This document shows positions 55,600 to 64,000 of a stretch of 64,000 nt of DNA, in pieces. The translations under genes were made by a program, and so were the position numbers. The DNA comes from Bradyrhizobium sp. CCGB01. GTDB lineage: Bacteria > Pseudomonadota > Alphaproteobacteria > Rhizobiales > Xanthobacteraceae. A model generated the notes under the pieces. That model was not told the DNA's origin. It searched no databases and was given only the letters and a program-made list of their open reading frames with translations. The first letter of the stretch is position 1. Each line of letters opens with the position of its first letter. Location: contig NZ_JANADK010000001.1 in assembly GCF_024199795.1 (NCBI RefSeq), forward strand, positions 5,580,001 through 5,644,000. The letters are read 5' to 3'.

Positions 55600-56984
55600 T
55601 GGATACCCGTAACGTTCAAGCAGGAGCTGATGCCGGTCACGGCATCAGCTTCGGTGAAGCATTTCGCGTCTGGCTCCGCGTCGCCTGCTTAAGCTTTGGC
55701 GGGCCCGCGGGCCAGATCGCGGTGATGCACCGCATCCTGGTCGAGGAGAAAAACTGGATCTCGGAAGGCCGTTTCCTGCATGCGCTGAACTATTGCATGC
55801 TGCTGCCCGGGCCGGAGGCGCAGCAGCTCGCGACCTATGTGGGCTGGCTGATGCATCGCACCGCCGGCGGGCTGATGGCGGGCGGGCTCTTCATCCTGCC
55901 CGGCATCATCGCCATCATGGGCCTCAGCTACATCTATGCCGCCTACGGCAATGTCAGCTTCGTCGAGGCGCTGTTCTTCGGCCTGAAGGCCGCCGTGCTC
56001 GCCATCGTCGTCGAGGCCGTGGTGCGCGTCGGCAAGCGCGCGCTGAAGAACCGCATCATGATCGCGCTCGCGGCCATCGCCTTCGTCGCGATCTTCTTCT
56101 TCGCGGTTCCCTTCCCCATCATCATCATCGCCGCCGGCGTGATCGGATATGTCGGCGCCAAACAGGGCCGTCCGGAATTCGCCCCGGCCGGTCATGGCCA
56201 TGGCGGCAACGGCGCCGTGCTCGATAGCATGCTCGGCGAAGCCGTGCCCGAGCACGTGCGTCCCAACACCGCGCGCGCGATCCGCGTCGGTGCGGTGTGG
56301 CTTGCGCTCTGGCTCGTGCCGGTGATCGCGCTGCTTTTGATCCTCGGGCAGGCCAGCGTGTTCAGCCAGATCGCGCTGTTCTTCTCGAAGATGGCGCTGG
56401 TCACTTTCGGCGGTGCTTATGCCGTGCTGGCCTATGTCGCGCAGCAGGCGGTCGAGCATTATCACTGGCTGAAGCCGCACGAGATGCTCGACGGGCTCGG
56501 GATGGCCGAGACCACGCCTGGCCCGCTGATCATGGTGCTGCAGTTCGTTGGCTTCATGGCGGCCTTCCGCGATCCGGGCGGGCTATCGCCGATGCTCGCG
56601 GCGACGCTCGGCGGATTGCTCGCGACCTGGGTCACGTTCACGCCCTGCTTCCTCTGGATCTTCGTCGGCGCTCCCTATATCGAGCGCCTGCGCGGCAATA
56701 CCGGGCTCGCCGGCGCACTCAGTGCGATCACGGCCGCGGTCGTCGGCGTGATCCTCAACCTCTCGATCTGGTTCGCGCTGCATACGCTGTTCCGCGAAAC
56801 CGTGCCGGTGCATGCCTTCCCGCTGAACTTCGACAGGCCGGTGCTGACGAGCGTCGATGTGCCGGCGCTGGTGCTGTCGATCGCGGCTGCGGCTGCAATC
56901 TTCCGGTTCAAGCTGGGGATGTTGACGGTCCTCGCCGGCAGCTGCGCCGCCGGCGTGGTGTTGCGAATGGCGGGAGTGATTTAA
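55599..56984 (+). CDS. chrA: chromate efflux transporter ChrA (two-domain, long-chain type)
   Basis: 461 residues. Two CHR domains: one starts VWLRVACLSFGGPAGQIAVM and has EEKNWISEGRFLHALNYCMLLPGPEAQQLATYVG, the second has FFSKMALVTFGGAYAVLAYVAQQ and GLGMAETTPGPLIMVLQFVGF. About ten spans. Proton-coupled chromate export. Its TAA stop shares four bases (TTAA) with the stop of the convergent GMC gene. Confidence 0.93.
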   Translation: MDTRNVQAGADAGHGISFGEAFRVWLRVACLSFGGPAGQIAVMHRILVEEKNWISEGRFLHALNYCMLLPGPEAQQLATYVGWLMHRTAGGLMAGGLFILPGIIAIMGLSYIYAAYGNVSFVEALFFGLKAAVLAIVVEAVVRVGKRALKNRIMIALAAIAFVAIFFFAVPFPIIIIAAGVIGYVGAKQGRPEFAPAGHGHGGNGAVLDSMLGEAVPEHVRPNTARAIRVGAVWLALWLVPVIALLLILGQASVFSQIALFFSKMALVTFGGAYAVLAYVAQQAVEHYHWLKPHEMLDGLGMAETTPGPLIMVLQFVGFMAAFRDPGGLSPMLAATLGGLLATWVTFTPCFLWIFVGAPYIERLRGNTGLAGALSAITAAVVGVILNLSIWFALHTLFRETVPVHAFPLNFDRPVLTSVDVPALVLSIAAAAAIFRFKLGMLTVLAGSCAAGVVLRMAGVI

Positions 56985-58525
56985 CGCATCATCATCCGCG
57001 CGATCGCCTCGCCGATCACCACCGTCGTGAAGTGGGTGTTGGCGCGGCAATCGGACGGCATGATCGAGGCGTCGGCGACGCGCAGGCCGGAGATTCCTTT
57101 CACCGTGCCGTCGGGATTGACCACGCCATCGGGGTCGTTGACCCCAGTCATGCGGCAACTGCCGGCGGCATGCTGGATGTCGCCGGTCTCACGGCGCAGC
57201 AGCGCATCGAGCTCGTGATCCGGCAATGCGGCTGCCTGCGGCAGGGTCAGGTCGGTGTCGGTGAGCCTGATCCAGTCGGCGATGCCTGATAGCGCCGGCT
57301 GCGAGGTGATCACGGCCAGCCGTTTCACCGCATCCATCATGCGCAGCATGTCGCGGGGATCGGCCAGCATGTTCTCCTCGACGATTGGATCGATCGCGGG
57401 ATCGGTCGAGGCGAGCTTGAGCGTTCCGCGCGAATAGGCGTTGAACAGCCCTGCGCCGATCGCGCCGGGCACGCCGATGCCGCGATGGTTGAACGCGATC
57501 AGGATCATGTCGCGCTTGCCGCCATCGGCGAGGCCCGAGGAATAGGTCACGCAGCAATTGGTGTGGCGGGTGTCCGGATCGGTCGGCCTCAGATTTTCCT
57601 GGAGCTGGATCGTCGCGCGAAACAGCGGGTGGTCGAAGAAGTGGCGGCCGACCGGCAGGTCGCGCTCGACCGCAATCCCCATCGCCTTCAGCTCATCCGC
57701 AGGTCCAATGCCCGAGCGCAGCAGGATCGCGGGGCTGTGGATGGCACCCGCGCAGAGCACGATCTGGCGTGCGCTGATCTCGTGGGTGCCCTGGCCTTCG
57801 ATGTGAACACGAAGGCCGGTCGCCCGGCCGTCACTGATCAGCACCCGGTCGACCAGCGCGTGCCCGCGGATTTCCAGATTGGCGCGACCGCGCGCGGGCT
57901 CGAGATAGCCCTCATTGGTCGTGATGCGGCGGCTGTCGCGGCTGTTGATGGGATAGCAGGCGACGCCCTCGCCATCCGGGCCGTTGACGTCGGCGCACCA
58001 GGGATAGCCGCTCGCCAGTGCCGCATCGCGCAAGCCACGATCGATCGGGCCCCATTTCTCCGGCGGCGCGCGATAGACCGGCAACGGTCCGCCGCGTCCA
58101 TGCCCCTCGACGTCGCCGAATTCCAGATCGTCCTCGATCACCGAGAACAGCGGCATCACCTCTTTCGCCGACCAGCCGGCGCAGCCATTGGCGGCCCATT
58201 CGTCGAACGCGTCGGCGACGCCGCGGATCGCGATCTGGCCGTTCATCATCGATGAGCCGCCGAGCCCCTTGCCGCGCCAATAAAAGCGCGGCTCCTGCCC
58301 GGCCACCCGGCGCGTCAGGAGATCAGGCCACTGCCATTTCTCCTGGTACTCGCGCTTGTGGATGATCGGGATCGGGTTCGGCGTCATCACCTCCCAGGGC
58401 GCTTCATCAGCGCGCCAGTCCAGACCCGCTTCGAGCAGCAACACCCGCCGCGCGGGATCTTCCGAAAGCCGTGCCGCAACAGCGGCGCCGGCGGAGCCGC
58501 CGCCGACAACAATGACATCGTACAT
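56981..58525 (-). CDS. GMC family oxidoreductase (choline dehydrogenase-like)
   Basis: 514 residues from ATG (complement of 58525). FAD-binding GGGSAGAAVAARLSEDP at the N terminus, then YWRGKGLGGSSMMNGQIAIRG (GMC signature 1), ILCAGAIHSPAILLRSGIG-type signature 2 (IVLCAGAIHSPAILLRSGIG), and HAAGSCRM near the active-site His. Oxidises alcohols such as choline or others to aldehydes; substrate unknown. The SBP gene ends five bases upstream of its start, so they probably form an operon. Confidence 0.92.
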   Translation of the reverse strand: MYDVIVVGGGSAGAAVAARLSEDPARRVLLLEAGLDWRADEAPWEVMTPNPIPIIHKREYQEKWQWPDLLTRRVAGQEPRFYWRGKGLGGSSMMNGQIAIRGVADAFDEWAANGCAGWSAKEVMPLFSVIEDDLEFGDVEGHGRGGPLPVYRAPPEKWGPIDRGLRDAALASGYPWCADVNGPDGEGVACYPINSRDSRRITTNEGYLEPARGRANLEIRGHALVDRVLISDGRATGLRVHIEGQGTHEISARQIVLCAGAIHSPAILLRSGIGPADELKAMGIAVERDLPVGRHFFDHPLFRATIQLQENLRPTDPDTRHTNCCVTYSSGLADGGKRDMILIAFNHRGIGVPGAIGAGLFNAYSRGTLKLASTDPAIDPIVEENMLADPRDMLRMMDAVKRLAVITSQPALSGIADWIRLTDTDLTLPQAAALPDHELDALLRRETGDIQHAAGSCRMTGVNDPDGVVNPDGTVKGISGLRVADASIMPSDCRANTHFTTVVIGEAIARMMMR

Positions 58526-58529
58526 CGCG

Positions 58530-60080
58530 TTACTTCTCAACGTTCCAGAACACCGGGATGGCGGACGGTATCAGACCGCGCAAGGTGGCGCGATAGGCGG
58601 CCGGCTGGGCGAACTGGCCCCACGGGATCGCGGGCGCCTGATCGTACATGACGGCCTGGATCTCGCCTGCGATCTTCTTGCGATCCTCTTCCGCCGGCGC
58701 CTTCGCGAAGGCTTCCATCAGCGGCGTGATGCGCGCGTCGCACTGCCAGCCGGTGAAGTCGGCGCAATTGAAGGCGACCATGACGTTGGTCAGGGGCGAG
58801 CCGAGGTCGAAACCGCCGGCGTGAACGCCGTAAACGCTCCAGCCCTCCTTCTTGGCGCGGCGCGCCAGCACGCTCGCCCAGTCCATCACCTGGAGATCGA
58901 CGTTGAACCCGGCCTGCTTCAACCGCTCGGCCAGCACCTGCGCCGAGACGCGCGGCGCTTCGAGATCGTTGGCTTCCATGACGACGACGGGCTCGCCGGC
59001 ATATTTCGTCGCCTTCAGCGCGGCCTTCGCCGCTTCGATCGACGGCTTGGCGGCGGCTTCCGTGCCGGCCTTGCTGTCGTAAGTGGTGCCGCAGGTGAAG
59101 TACGTCGCGCAAGGCGCGGCGTATTTGGCGTCGAGGCCGAGCGCATCCAGCACCTCGCGCTGATCGACCAGCTTCCACAGCACGCGCCTGATGGCGGGAT
59201 CGTCGAACGGTTTTGATGCGGCGTTGAGGCGATAGGCGCCTGCGAACATGTTGCCGCCGGTGAAATTGACGAGCTTGACGCGAGAGTTCTTTTCCATGGT
59301 CGGCAGCAGATCGAACGGCGCGTATTGCATGAAATCGACCTCGCCGGCCTGCAGCGCGGAAGCGGCGGTCGCACCATCGGGAATGACGCGGATCTCGAGC
59401 GTGTCGATGTTGACGCGCTTGCCGCCGGCGAGGAAGTCGGCCGGTTCGGGGCGCCGCACATAATCGGCGAATTTCTTCAGGACCATGCGGTCGCCGGTGC
59501 GATGATCGGCCTTGCTGTAGACGAACGGGCCGGAGCCGACGATCTCCGTGATGCGCTGGTCGCCGGGCGTCTTCGCGATGCGCTCGGGCATCATGAAAGC
59601 GACGGGGCTGACGGGATTTCCGAGCGCGTCGATGACGAGACCGGACGGCTCCTTCAGCGTCAGCACGAAGGTTTTCGCGTCGGTCGGTTCGAGCGATGCC
59701 GTGATCGCGAAGATGCGACGGCCGAGCGCGCTGCGGGTGCCCCAGCGCCGCAGCGAGGCGACGCAATCGGCCGCCGTCACCGGCTGGCCGTCATGCCATT
59801 TCAGGCCGTCGCGCAGCGTAAATGTGTAGGTCAGTCCGTCCGCAGAGACTTTCCAATCCTGCACCATCTGCGGCTTGACGTCGCCCTTGGAGTCTTTCGC
59901 GAACAGCGTGTCGAACACCATGTAGCCGAACGTGCGCGAAATGTAGGCCGTGGAGAAATGCGGATCGAGCGTGACGATCTCCGCCTCGAGCACGGCGACG
60001 AGATTGCCTGCCGCATGCGCGGGAGCTGCGACAATCGCGAGTCCCAACAGCGCCGGAATGAAAGCCTTCAGTTTGAACAT
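58530..60080 (-). CDS. ABC transporter substrate-binding protein, peptide/nickel type (SBP_bac_5)
   Basis: 516 residues from ATG (complement of 60080). Signal peptide MFKLKAFIPALLGLAIVAAP, then the DppA/OppA fold: AEIVTLDPHFSTAYISRTFG, YTFTLRDGLKWHDGQPVTAADCVASLRRW (the family signature), and FNVDLQVMDWASVLARRAKKEG. Binds oligopeptides or similar ligands in the periplasm. No permease or ATPase subunits lie within the window near it, so it is an orphan here. It precedes the GMC oxidoreductase. Confidence 0.9.
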   Translation of the reverse strand: MFKLKAFIPALLGLAIVAAPAHAAGNLVAVLEAEIVTLDPHFSTAYISRTFGYMVFDTLFAKDSKGDVKPQMVQDWKVSADGLTYTFTLRDGLKWHDGQPVTAADCVASLRRWGTRSALGRRIFAITASLEPTDAKTFVLTLKEPSGLVIDALGNPVSPVAFMMPERIAKTPGDQRITEIVGSGPFVYSKADHRTGDRMVLKKFADYVRRPEPADFLAGGKRVNIDTLEIRVIPDGATAASALQAGEVDFMQYAPFDLLPTMEKNSRVKLVNFTGGNMFAGAYRLNAASKPFDDPAIRRVLWKLVDQREVLDALGLDAKYAAPCATYFTCGTTYDSKAGTEAAAKPSIEAAKAALKATKYAGEPVVVMEANDLEAPRVSAQVLAERLKQAGFNVDLQVMDWASVLARRAKKEGWSVYGVHAGGFDLGSPLTNVMVAFNCADFTGWQCDARITPLMEAFAKAPAEEDRKKIAGEIQAVMYDQAPAIPWGQFAQPAAYRATLRGLIPSAIPVFWNVEK

Positions 60081-60195
60081 TGGTGTCTTCTTGCCTTTTG
60101 ACTGAAACGTTCGCAGTCGCCAGGAAAAAGCAATGTTCGTGCCCGTACGTATGCGCTCGTGGCTAGCTGCCACGCGTTTGCGCGCGACACCTTCG

Positions 60196-60301
60196 GTGTC
60201 ATCGCCCGGCTTGACCGGGCGATCCAGTATTCCAGAGACAGCTGTGATTGAATCGATAGGCCGCGGCGTACTGGATGCCCCGGTCAAGCCGGGGCATGAC
60301 A
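60196..60301. repeat. palindromic intergenic element (family B, copy 4)
   Basis: ~106 bp with hairpin ends ATCGCCCGGCTTGACCGGGC and GCCCCGGTCAAGCCGGGGC. The interior matches the copy at 35587-35690 at almost every position, implying a recent common source. Confidence 0.9.
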
Positions 60302-60330
60302 CCTGTGTTGTGGCGACGGCAGAGCCGCCC

Positions 60331-62589
60331 CTACCCGATCACCTTGCCGAACTTGTTCGACTTCGGGAATCCCTTCGGCGGCAGGCGGCCGGCGTCCGCA
60401 CGGGTGCCCTGCCACTCGGCCAGTTCCTTCATGGTCGCGGAGAATTCGCGGCCAGCCGAGTCCTTCCAGGTCAGCCCTGCCTTGGCCTCGAACACGGCGA
60501 CGTCGGAGAGGCCGCCGTCCTTGTACTTCTGAAGGCGCACGCCGCGGCCGCGCGCCATCTCCGGCACCTGGTCAAGCGGGAAGATCAGCATCTTGCGGTT
60601 CTCGCCGATGACCGCGACGGTATCGCCGATCACCTCGGTGACCGAGCGCGCCTCGTTCGGCATGTCGACGTTGAGGACCTGCTTGCCCTTCTTGGTGGTG
60701 CCGACACAATCGTCCTCGTTGACGACAAAACCCTGGCCCTCGTGGCTCGCGACCAGGAATTTGCGTCCGCCCTTGTTGACGAACAGCGTGACGGGTGCCG
60801 CCTCCGGCTCGAGATCGATGAACTGGCGGATCGGCTCGCCATGGCCACGGCCGCCCGGAAGCTTCGCCACGTCGATCGAGAAGAACTTTCCGTTGGTCGC
60901 GAACAGCAGGAGCTTCGACGTCGTCTCCGCGAAGAAGGCGATGCCGAGCTTGTCGTCCTGCTTGAAGGCGAGGCCCGAGAGGTCCTCGACGTGCCCCTTC
61001 ATGGTGCGAATCCAGCCCTTGTCGGAGACGACGACCGTCACCGGCTCGCGCTCGACGAGGGCTTCCTCCATCGCGGCGAGATCGTGCTCGGGCGCGTCGG
61101 CAAAGGTGGTGCGGCGCTTGCCCAGCGGCGTCTTCGGTCCGAACATGTCGCGGACCTTGCCGACCTGCTCGCCGACCTTCTTCCACTGCTCGGCTTCCGA
61201 GGCGAGCACGCCTTCAATGCCCTTCAGCTCCTTGCGGAGATCCCTGTCCTCGTTGCGGATCTCCATTTCCTCAAGCCTGCGCAGATTGCGCAAACGCATA
61301 TTGAGGATGGCCTCCGCCTGGATCTCCGTAAGCTTGAACGCCTTGATCAGGGCCGGCTTCGGCTCGTCCTCGGTGCGGATGATCTTGATCACCTTGTCGA
61401 GGTTCAGATAGGCGACCAGATGACCGCCGAGGACTTCCAGGCGGTGCTCGATCTGCGCCTTGCGGTAATTGCTGCGGCGGATCAGCACGTCGCGCAGATG
61501 GTCGAGCCATTCGCGCAGGCACTCCGCAAGGCCCACCACCTTGGGCACGCGCCCCTTGATCAGAACGTTGAGGTTCAGCGGGATCTTGTTTTCGAGCTCG
61601 GTCAGCCGGAACAGCGATTCCATCATCAAAGCGGGATCGACGTTCTTCGATTTCGGCTCGATCACGATGCGGACGTCTTCGGCCGACTCGTCTCTGATGT
61701 CGCCGACCAGCGGCAGCTTCTTCTGATCCAGCAGCTCGGCGATCTTCTCGATCAGGCGCGACTTCTGCACCAGGAAGGGGATCTCGGTGACGACGACAAC
61801 CCAGGTGCCGCGCGCGCCCTCTTCCTGCTGCCATCTGGAGCGGACGCGGAACGAGCCGCGGCCGGTGGTGTAGGCTTCAGCAATAGCCTGCTTGGAATCG
61901 ACGCAGATGCCGCCAGTCGGGAAATCCGGGCCCTTGACCCATTTCAGCAGCGCCTTGGATTTCGCGTCGGGCTTCTCGATCAGATGCAGCGCGGCGTCGC
62001 AGAGCTCGGCGGCGTTGTGCGGCGGGATCGAGGTCGCCATGCCGACCGCGATGCCTTGCGCACCGTTGGCGAGCAGGTTCGGGAAGCCGCCGGGCAGCAC
62101 GACGGGCTCTTTCGACTGGCCGTCGTAATTGGCGCGGAATTCGACGCCGTCCTCATCGATGCCGTCGAGCAGAAGCCGCGCGACATCGGTCATGCGCGCT
62201 TCGGTGTAGCGGTAGGCGGCGGGATTATCGCCGTCGATGTTGCCAAAGTTGCCCTGGCCGTCGACCAGCGGGTAGCGCGAGGAGAAATCCTGCGCGAGGC
62301 GCACCATGGCGTCATAGATCGCCTGGTCGCCGTGCGGATGGAACGAGCCCATCACGTCGCCGACGATCTTGGCGGACTTCTTGAAACTTGTGCCGGGGTC
62401 GAGCCGGAGCAGGCGCATGCCATAGAGGATGCGCCGGTGCACCGGCTTCAGGCCGTCGCGGGCGTCCGGCAGCGCGCGGTGCATGATGGTGGAGAGCGCA
62501 TAGGCGAGATAGCGCTCTTCCAGCGCCTCACGCAGCGGCACCTCGTGAATTTCGGCCGGTTCCTCCGGCGGAATCAATCGTTTTCCCAT
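60331..62589 (-). CDS. parC: DNA topoisomerase IV subunit A
   Basis: 752 residues. The breakage-reunion domain has catalytic Tyr128 in [15 protein letters not shown], with the quinolone-region motif [12 protein letters not shown] where Gln89 and Asp93 take the places of Ser80 and Glu84 of E. coli ParC. The C-terminal part has beta-pinwheel repeats ([16 protein letters not shown] near the end). Decatenates chromosomes with ParE, which is not in this window. Confidence 0.94.
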   Translation of the reverse strand: MGKRLIPPEEPAEIHEVPLREALEERYLAYALSTIMHRALPDARDGLKPVHRRILYGMRLLRLDPGTSFKKSAKIVGDVMGSFHPHGDQAIYDAMVRLAQDFSSRYPLVDGQGNFGNIDGDNPAAYRYTEARMTDVARLLLDGIDEDGVEFRANYDGQSKEPVVLPGGFPNLLANGAQGIAVGMATSIPPHNAAELCDAALHLIEKPDAKSKALLKWVKGPDFPTGGICVDSKQAIAEAYTTGRGSFRVRSRWQQEEGARGTWVVVVTEIPFLVQKSRLIEKIAELLDQKKLPLVGDIRDESAEDVRIVIEPKSKNVDPALMMESLFRLTELENKIPLNLNVLIKGRVPKVVGLAECLREWLDHLRDVLIRRSNYRKAQIEHRLEVLGGHLVAYLNLDKVIKIIRTEDEPKPALIKAFKLTEIQAEAILNMRLRNLRRLEEMEIRNEDRDLRKELKGIEGVLASEAEQWKKVGEQVGKVRDMFGPKTPLGKRRTTFADAPEHDLAAMEEALVEREPVTVVVSDKGWIRTMKGHVEDLSGLAFKQDDKLGIAFFAETTSKLLLFATNGKFFSIDVAKLPGGRGHGEPIRQFIDLEPEAAPVTLFVNKGGRKFLVASHEGQGFVVNEDDCVGTTKKGKQVLNVDMPNEARSVTEVIGDTVAVIGENRKMLIFPLDQVPEMARGRGVRLQKYKDGGLSDVAVFEAKAGLTWKDSAGREFSATMKELAEWQGTRADAGRLPPKGFPKSNKFGKVIG

Positions 62590-62650
62590 GCCGCCCGGTT
62601 AAACCGTGGAAGCGAATCGGGCAAGGATCGATTGGTTCCCGATGGACGAC

Positions 62651-62926
62651 CTAGTGGCCAGCCCAGCCAGCGGTAACGGTCTCGGTTTTGGCCTGGGCCG
62701 GCGCCGGCGCATTGGTCACACAGCGGCGGGCGGCCTCGATCTCAGCCTCCGTCGCACCGTGGGATCGCGCCCATGTCTCTGCGGCTGCAGCAGAATATTT
62801 CGCCACATAGTACCGGACGACGGTACAGGATGCCCGGCGAAACACGCCGGGTTGCGGCTCGCCGGCCATTGCATCAGGCGCAAACGCGAGCAGCGCCGCC
62901 GAGAAGGCGAATCCCCTGATCAACAT
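62651..62926 (-). CDS. small secreted protein
   Basis: 91 residues from ATG (complement of 62926). Signal peptide MLIRGFAFSAALLAFAPDAM with cleavage likely after AMA. Mature part RASCTVVRYYVAKYSAAAAE and EIEAARRCVTN has two cysteines at either end of a helical stretch, and a Tyr/Ala-rich core. No family is recognised. A longer start at 63010 lacks the signal architecture. Confidence 0.7.
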   Translation of the reverse strand: MLIRGFAFSAALLAFAPDAMAGEPQPGVFRRASCTVVRYYVAKYSAAAAETWARSHGATEAEIEAARRCVTNAPAPAQAKTETVTAGWAGH

Positions 62927-63051
62927 ATTTGGCTGTCCCCGTTGTGGAACCCAGCTTGGCCAATGCGACCAGCCCGATTTGGTTCCGCGGAACTCTATGT
63001 CAGGGGGCAAGGCAGGGGCGCGGTCGGTTCATGGCGCCGGGAAGAGCCGCC

Positions 63052-63804
63052 TTATGGCGCCGGGAGCGCCGCTTTGGCCTGCTGCCGCGTCAGGGCGTTG
63101 ATGAAGCCGGCACGCGCGTCGGAATGGCCCTGCCCGCGCGGCTCCAGCACATGGCGCAGCAGGAACAGGCCGGTGAGCCGAAAGCCGTCCTGGAGATCCT
63201 GCTCGGTGAGCTCGCTCGCGGCCTCGCCATGACGCAGGAACGGCGGCAGGCGCAACAGCCGGTCGCGCCACGGCTCGCCCGCGCCGCGCGACACCGCGCC
63301 GCCGGATTTCGGCGAGACATAGATCAGGTCCGTGGTCTCGCCGGTGACGGCGCAATTCTCCAGCGCCAGCCCGAAGCCGAGCTCGGCCAGCATCGCCAGC
63401 TCGAAATGGATCAGGTGCACGGCGGCGCTACCGATGTCGTCGAAATCATCGAGCGAATGTTCGAGCAGCGCAAAGATCTCCTCGTGGGGATCGCGTTCGG
63501 GAAGGAGCCGCGCGATCGAGGCCAGATGGGTGACGCCGTAGACCCCGTGGGAGGCTCCCAGCAGCGTCGCCGCACGCAGCTTCAATCCCTCGATGGCGTA
63601 GGTGCCGAGATGCTCGTCGAGGCGCGCCCGCCACACCGCGCTGACACTGTTGCCGGGCTGCAGGAGCGGCCGCAGCCGCGAGCTGGCGCCGCCGCGCACG
63701 AGGCCGAGATGCCGGCCGTGCTCCCGCGTCAGCAGCTCGACGATAGCGCTGCTCTCGCCATGCCGCCGCACGCCCAGCACGATGCCTTCGTCGGTCCATT
63801 CCAT
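63052..63804 (-). CDS. recO: DNA repair protein RecO
   Basis: 250 residues. N-terminal OB-fold [26 protein letters not shown] with [11 protein letters not shown], then helices with [18 protein letters not shown] and [21 protein letters not shown] in place of the four-Cys zinc finger. Loads RecA with RecF/RecR in recombination repair. It follows the small secreted gene with 125 bp between in the opposite reading order. Confidence 0.92.
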   Translation of the reverse strand: MEWTDEGIVLGVRRHGESSAIVELLTREHGRHLGLVRGGASSRLRPLLQPGNSVSAVWRARLDEHLGTYAIEGLKLRAATLLGASHGVYGVTHLASIARLLPERDPHEEIFALLEHSLDDFDDIGSAAVHLIHFELAMLAELGFGLALENCAVTGETTDLIYVSPKSGGAVSRGAGEPWRDRLLRLPPFLRHGEAASELTEQDLQDGFRLTGLFLLRHVLEPRGQGHSDARAGFINALTRQQAKAALPAP

Positions 63805-63837
63805 GGGGTGAACTGTAGCGGATTCCGCCGTTCATTC

Positions 63838-63922
63838 GTAGGGCGGATTAGCCGAAGGCGTAATCCGCCAATTGCCCGTGCACGCCAAAATGGTGGATTA
63901 CGCTTCGCTAATCCACCCTACG
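63838..63922. repeat. palindromic intergenic repeat (family E)
   Basis: Arms of ~32 bp around GTAGGGCGGATTAGCCGAAG and its complement in GCTTCGCTAATCCACCCTAC, with a short middle CCGTGCACGCC. This GGATTA-CG-TAATCC type of palindrome is widespread in Bradyrhizobium gaps. It separates recO from the next gene. Confidence 0.85.
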
Positions 63923-63937
63923 GCACCGCGTAAAACC

Positions 63938-64000
63938 TCACGCGTTGAACCAGCCCTGTGCGTCGCCCGTGAAGGAGAAATACAGCCCCATCGTCGTCAG
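63938..64000 (-). CDS. unidentified protein, C-terminal end (cut by window edge)
   Basis: The final 20 codons of a gene entering from the right on the minus strand, ending TGA at 63938-63940. The visible residues, LTTMGLYFSFTGDAQGWFNA, are hydrophobic then small, suggesting the end of a membrane protein. Too short to name. Confidence 0.45.
   Translation of the reverse strand: MTTMGLYFSFTGDAQGWFNA

Noticed and set aside
60133-62676. 847-codon plus-strand frame
   Set aside because: Antisense to parC; begins in a palindromic repeat.

Overview
The window is a chromosomal segment of a high-GC alphaproteobacterium, most likely Bradyrhizobium or a close relative. The pointers are a Porin_2-type porin, a GcrA-family regulator, an Mg-type HemB without the zinc cysteines, an Nramp Mn transporter preceded by a possible Mur-type box, a K+-independent-type H+-pyrophosphatase, an LdtR-like MarR regulator, and many short palindromic intergenic repeats of the kind common in that genus. 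There is one tRNA (Pro, GGG). I see no rRNA operon, CRISPR array, transposase or phage gene. The genus call is an inference from gene content and repeats, not from a marker-gene search.

Layout. 1-7.3 kb: an exopolysaccharide block with a partial BioF2/CelD-type acetyltransferase, a Wzz/GumC chain-length protein with a degenerate kinase-like domain, a GT4 glycosyltransferase, a polyprenyl-phosphate sugar transferase and an O-antigen-ligase-like protein. 7.3-13.3 kb: small-molecule metabolism (MarR plus divergent FAD monooxygenase, saccharopine-dehydrogenase-like reductase with DUF169, YdcF, acetamidase/formamidase family). 13.4-23.4 kb: an RHH-like small protein and GcrA paralogue, porin with divergent MarR, an alpha/beta-hydrolase that seems to lack its nucleophile, an SDR with a DapA-family enzyme, TetR with divergent esterase, and several small proteins.

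24-29.3 kb: tRNA-Pro and a core block reading leftwards, cytochrome bc1 chaperone - DUF177 - plsX - fabH - ihfA - merR, with divergent bamE. 29.4-33.5 kb: a Bug-type solute-binding protein, an overlapping MerR/CMD pair and hppA. 33.8-41.9 kb: thiL - nusB - ribH - ribE - ribD - nrdR - glyA on the minus strand, several with overlapping stop/start codons, then two small proteins and the LdtR-like gene. 42.3-50.2 kb: a DUF6163-like membrane protein, hemB, RDD protein, bpt, mntH, an MFS exporter and a class III nucleotidyl cyclase.

50.3-58.5 kb: transporters and metal resistance (MFS, DMT, secreted lactonase-like MBL protein, DmeF-type Co/Ni exporter, a rhodanese-ChrB fusion coupled to chrA, GMC oxidoreductase). 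58.5-64 kb: peptide-type SBP, parC, a small secreted protein, recO and the tail of an unidentified gene.

The less ordinary observations are the kinase-dead-looking GumC/Wzz C-terminus, an alpha/beta-hydrolase with Gly at the nucleophile elbow, a YdcF gene whose conserved N-terminus is preceded only by a CTG codon beside a repeat, a long perfect terminator hairpin that includes the end of a coding region, several families of palindromic intergenic elements, and the rhodanese-ChrB/ChrA/DmeF metal cluster. I did not find a convincing wholly new multi-gene system.
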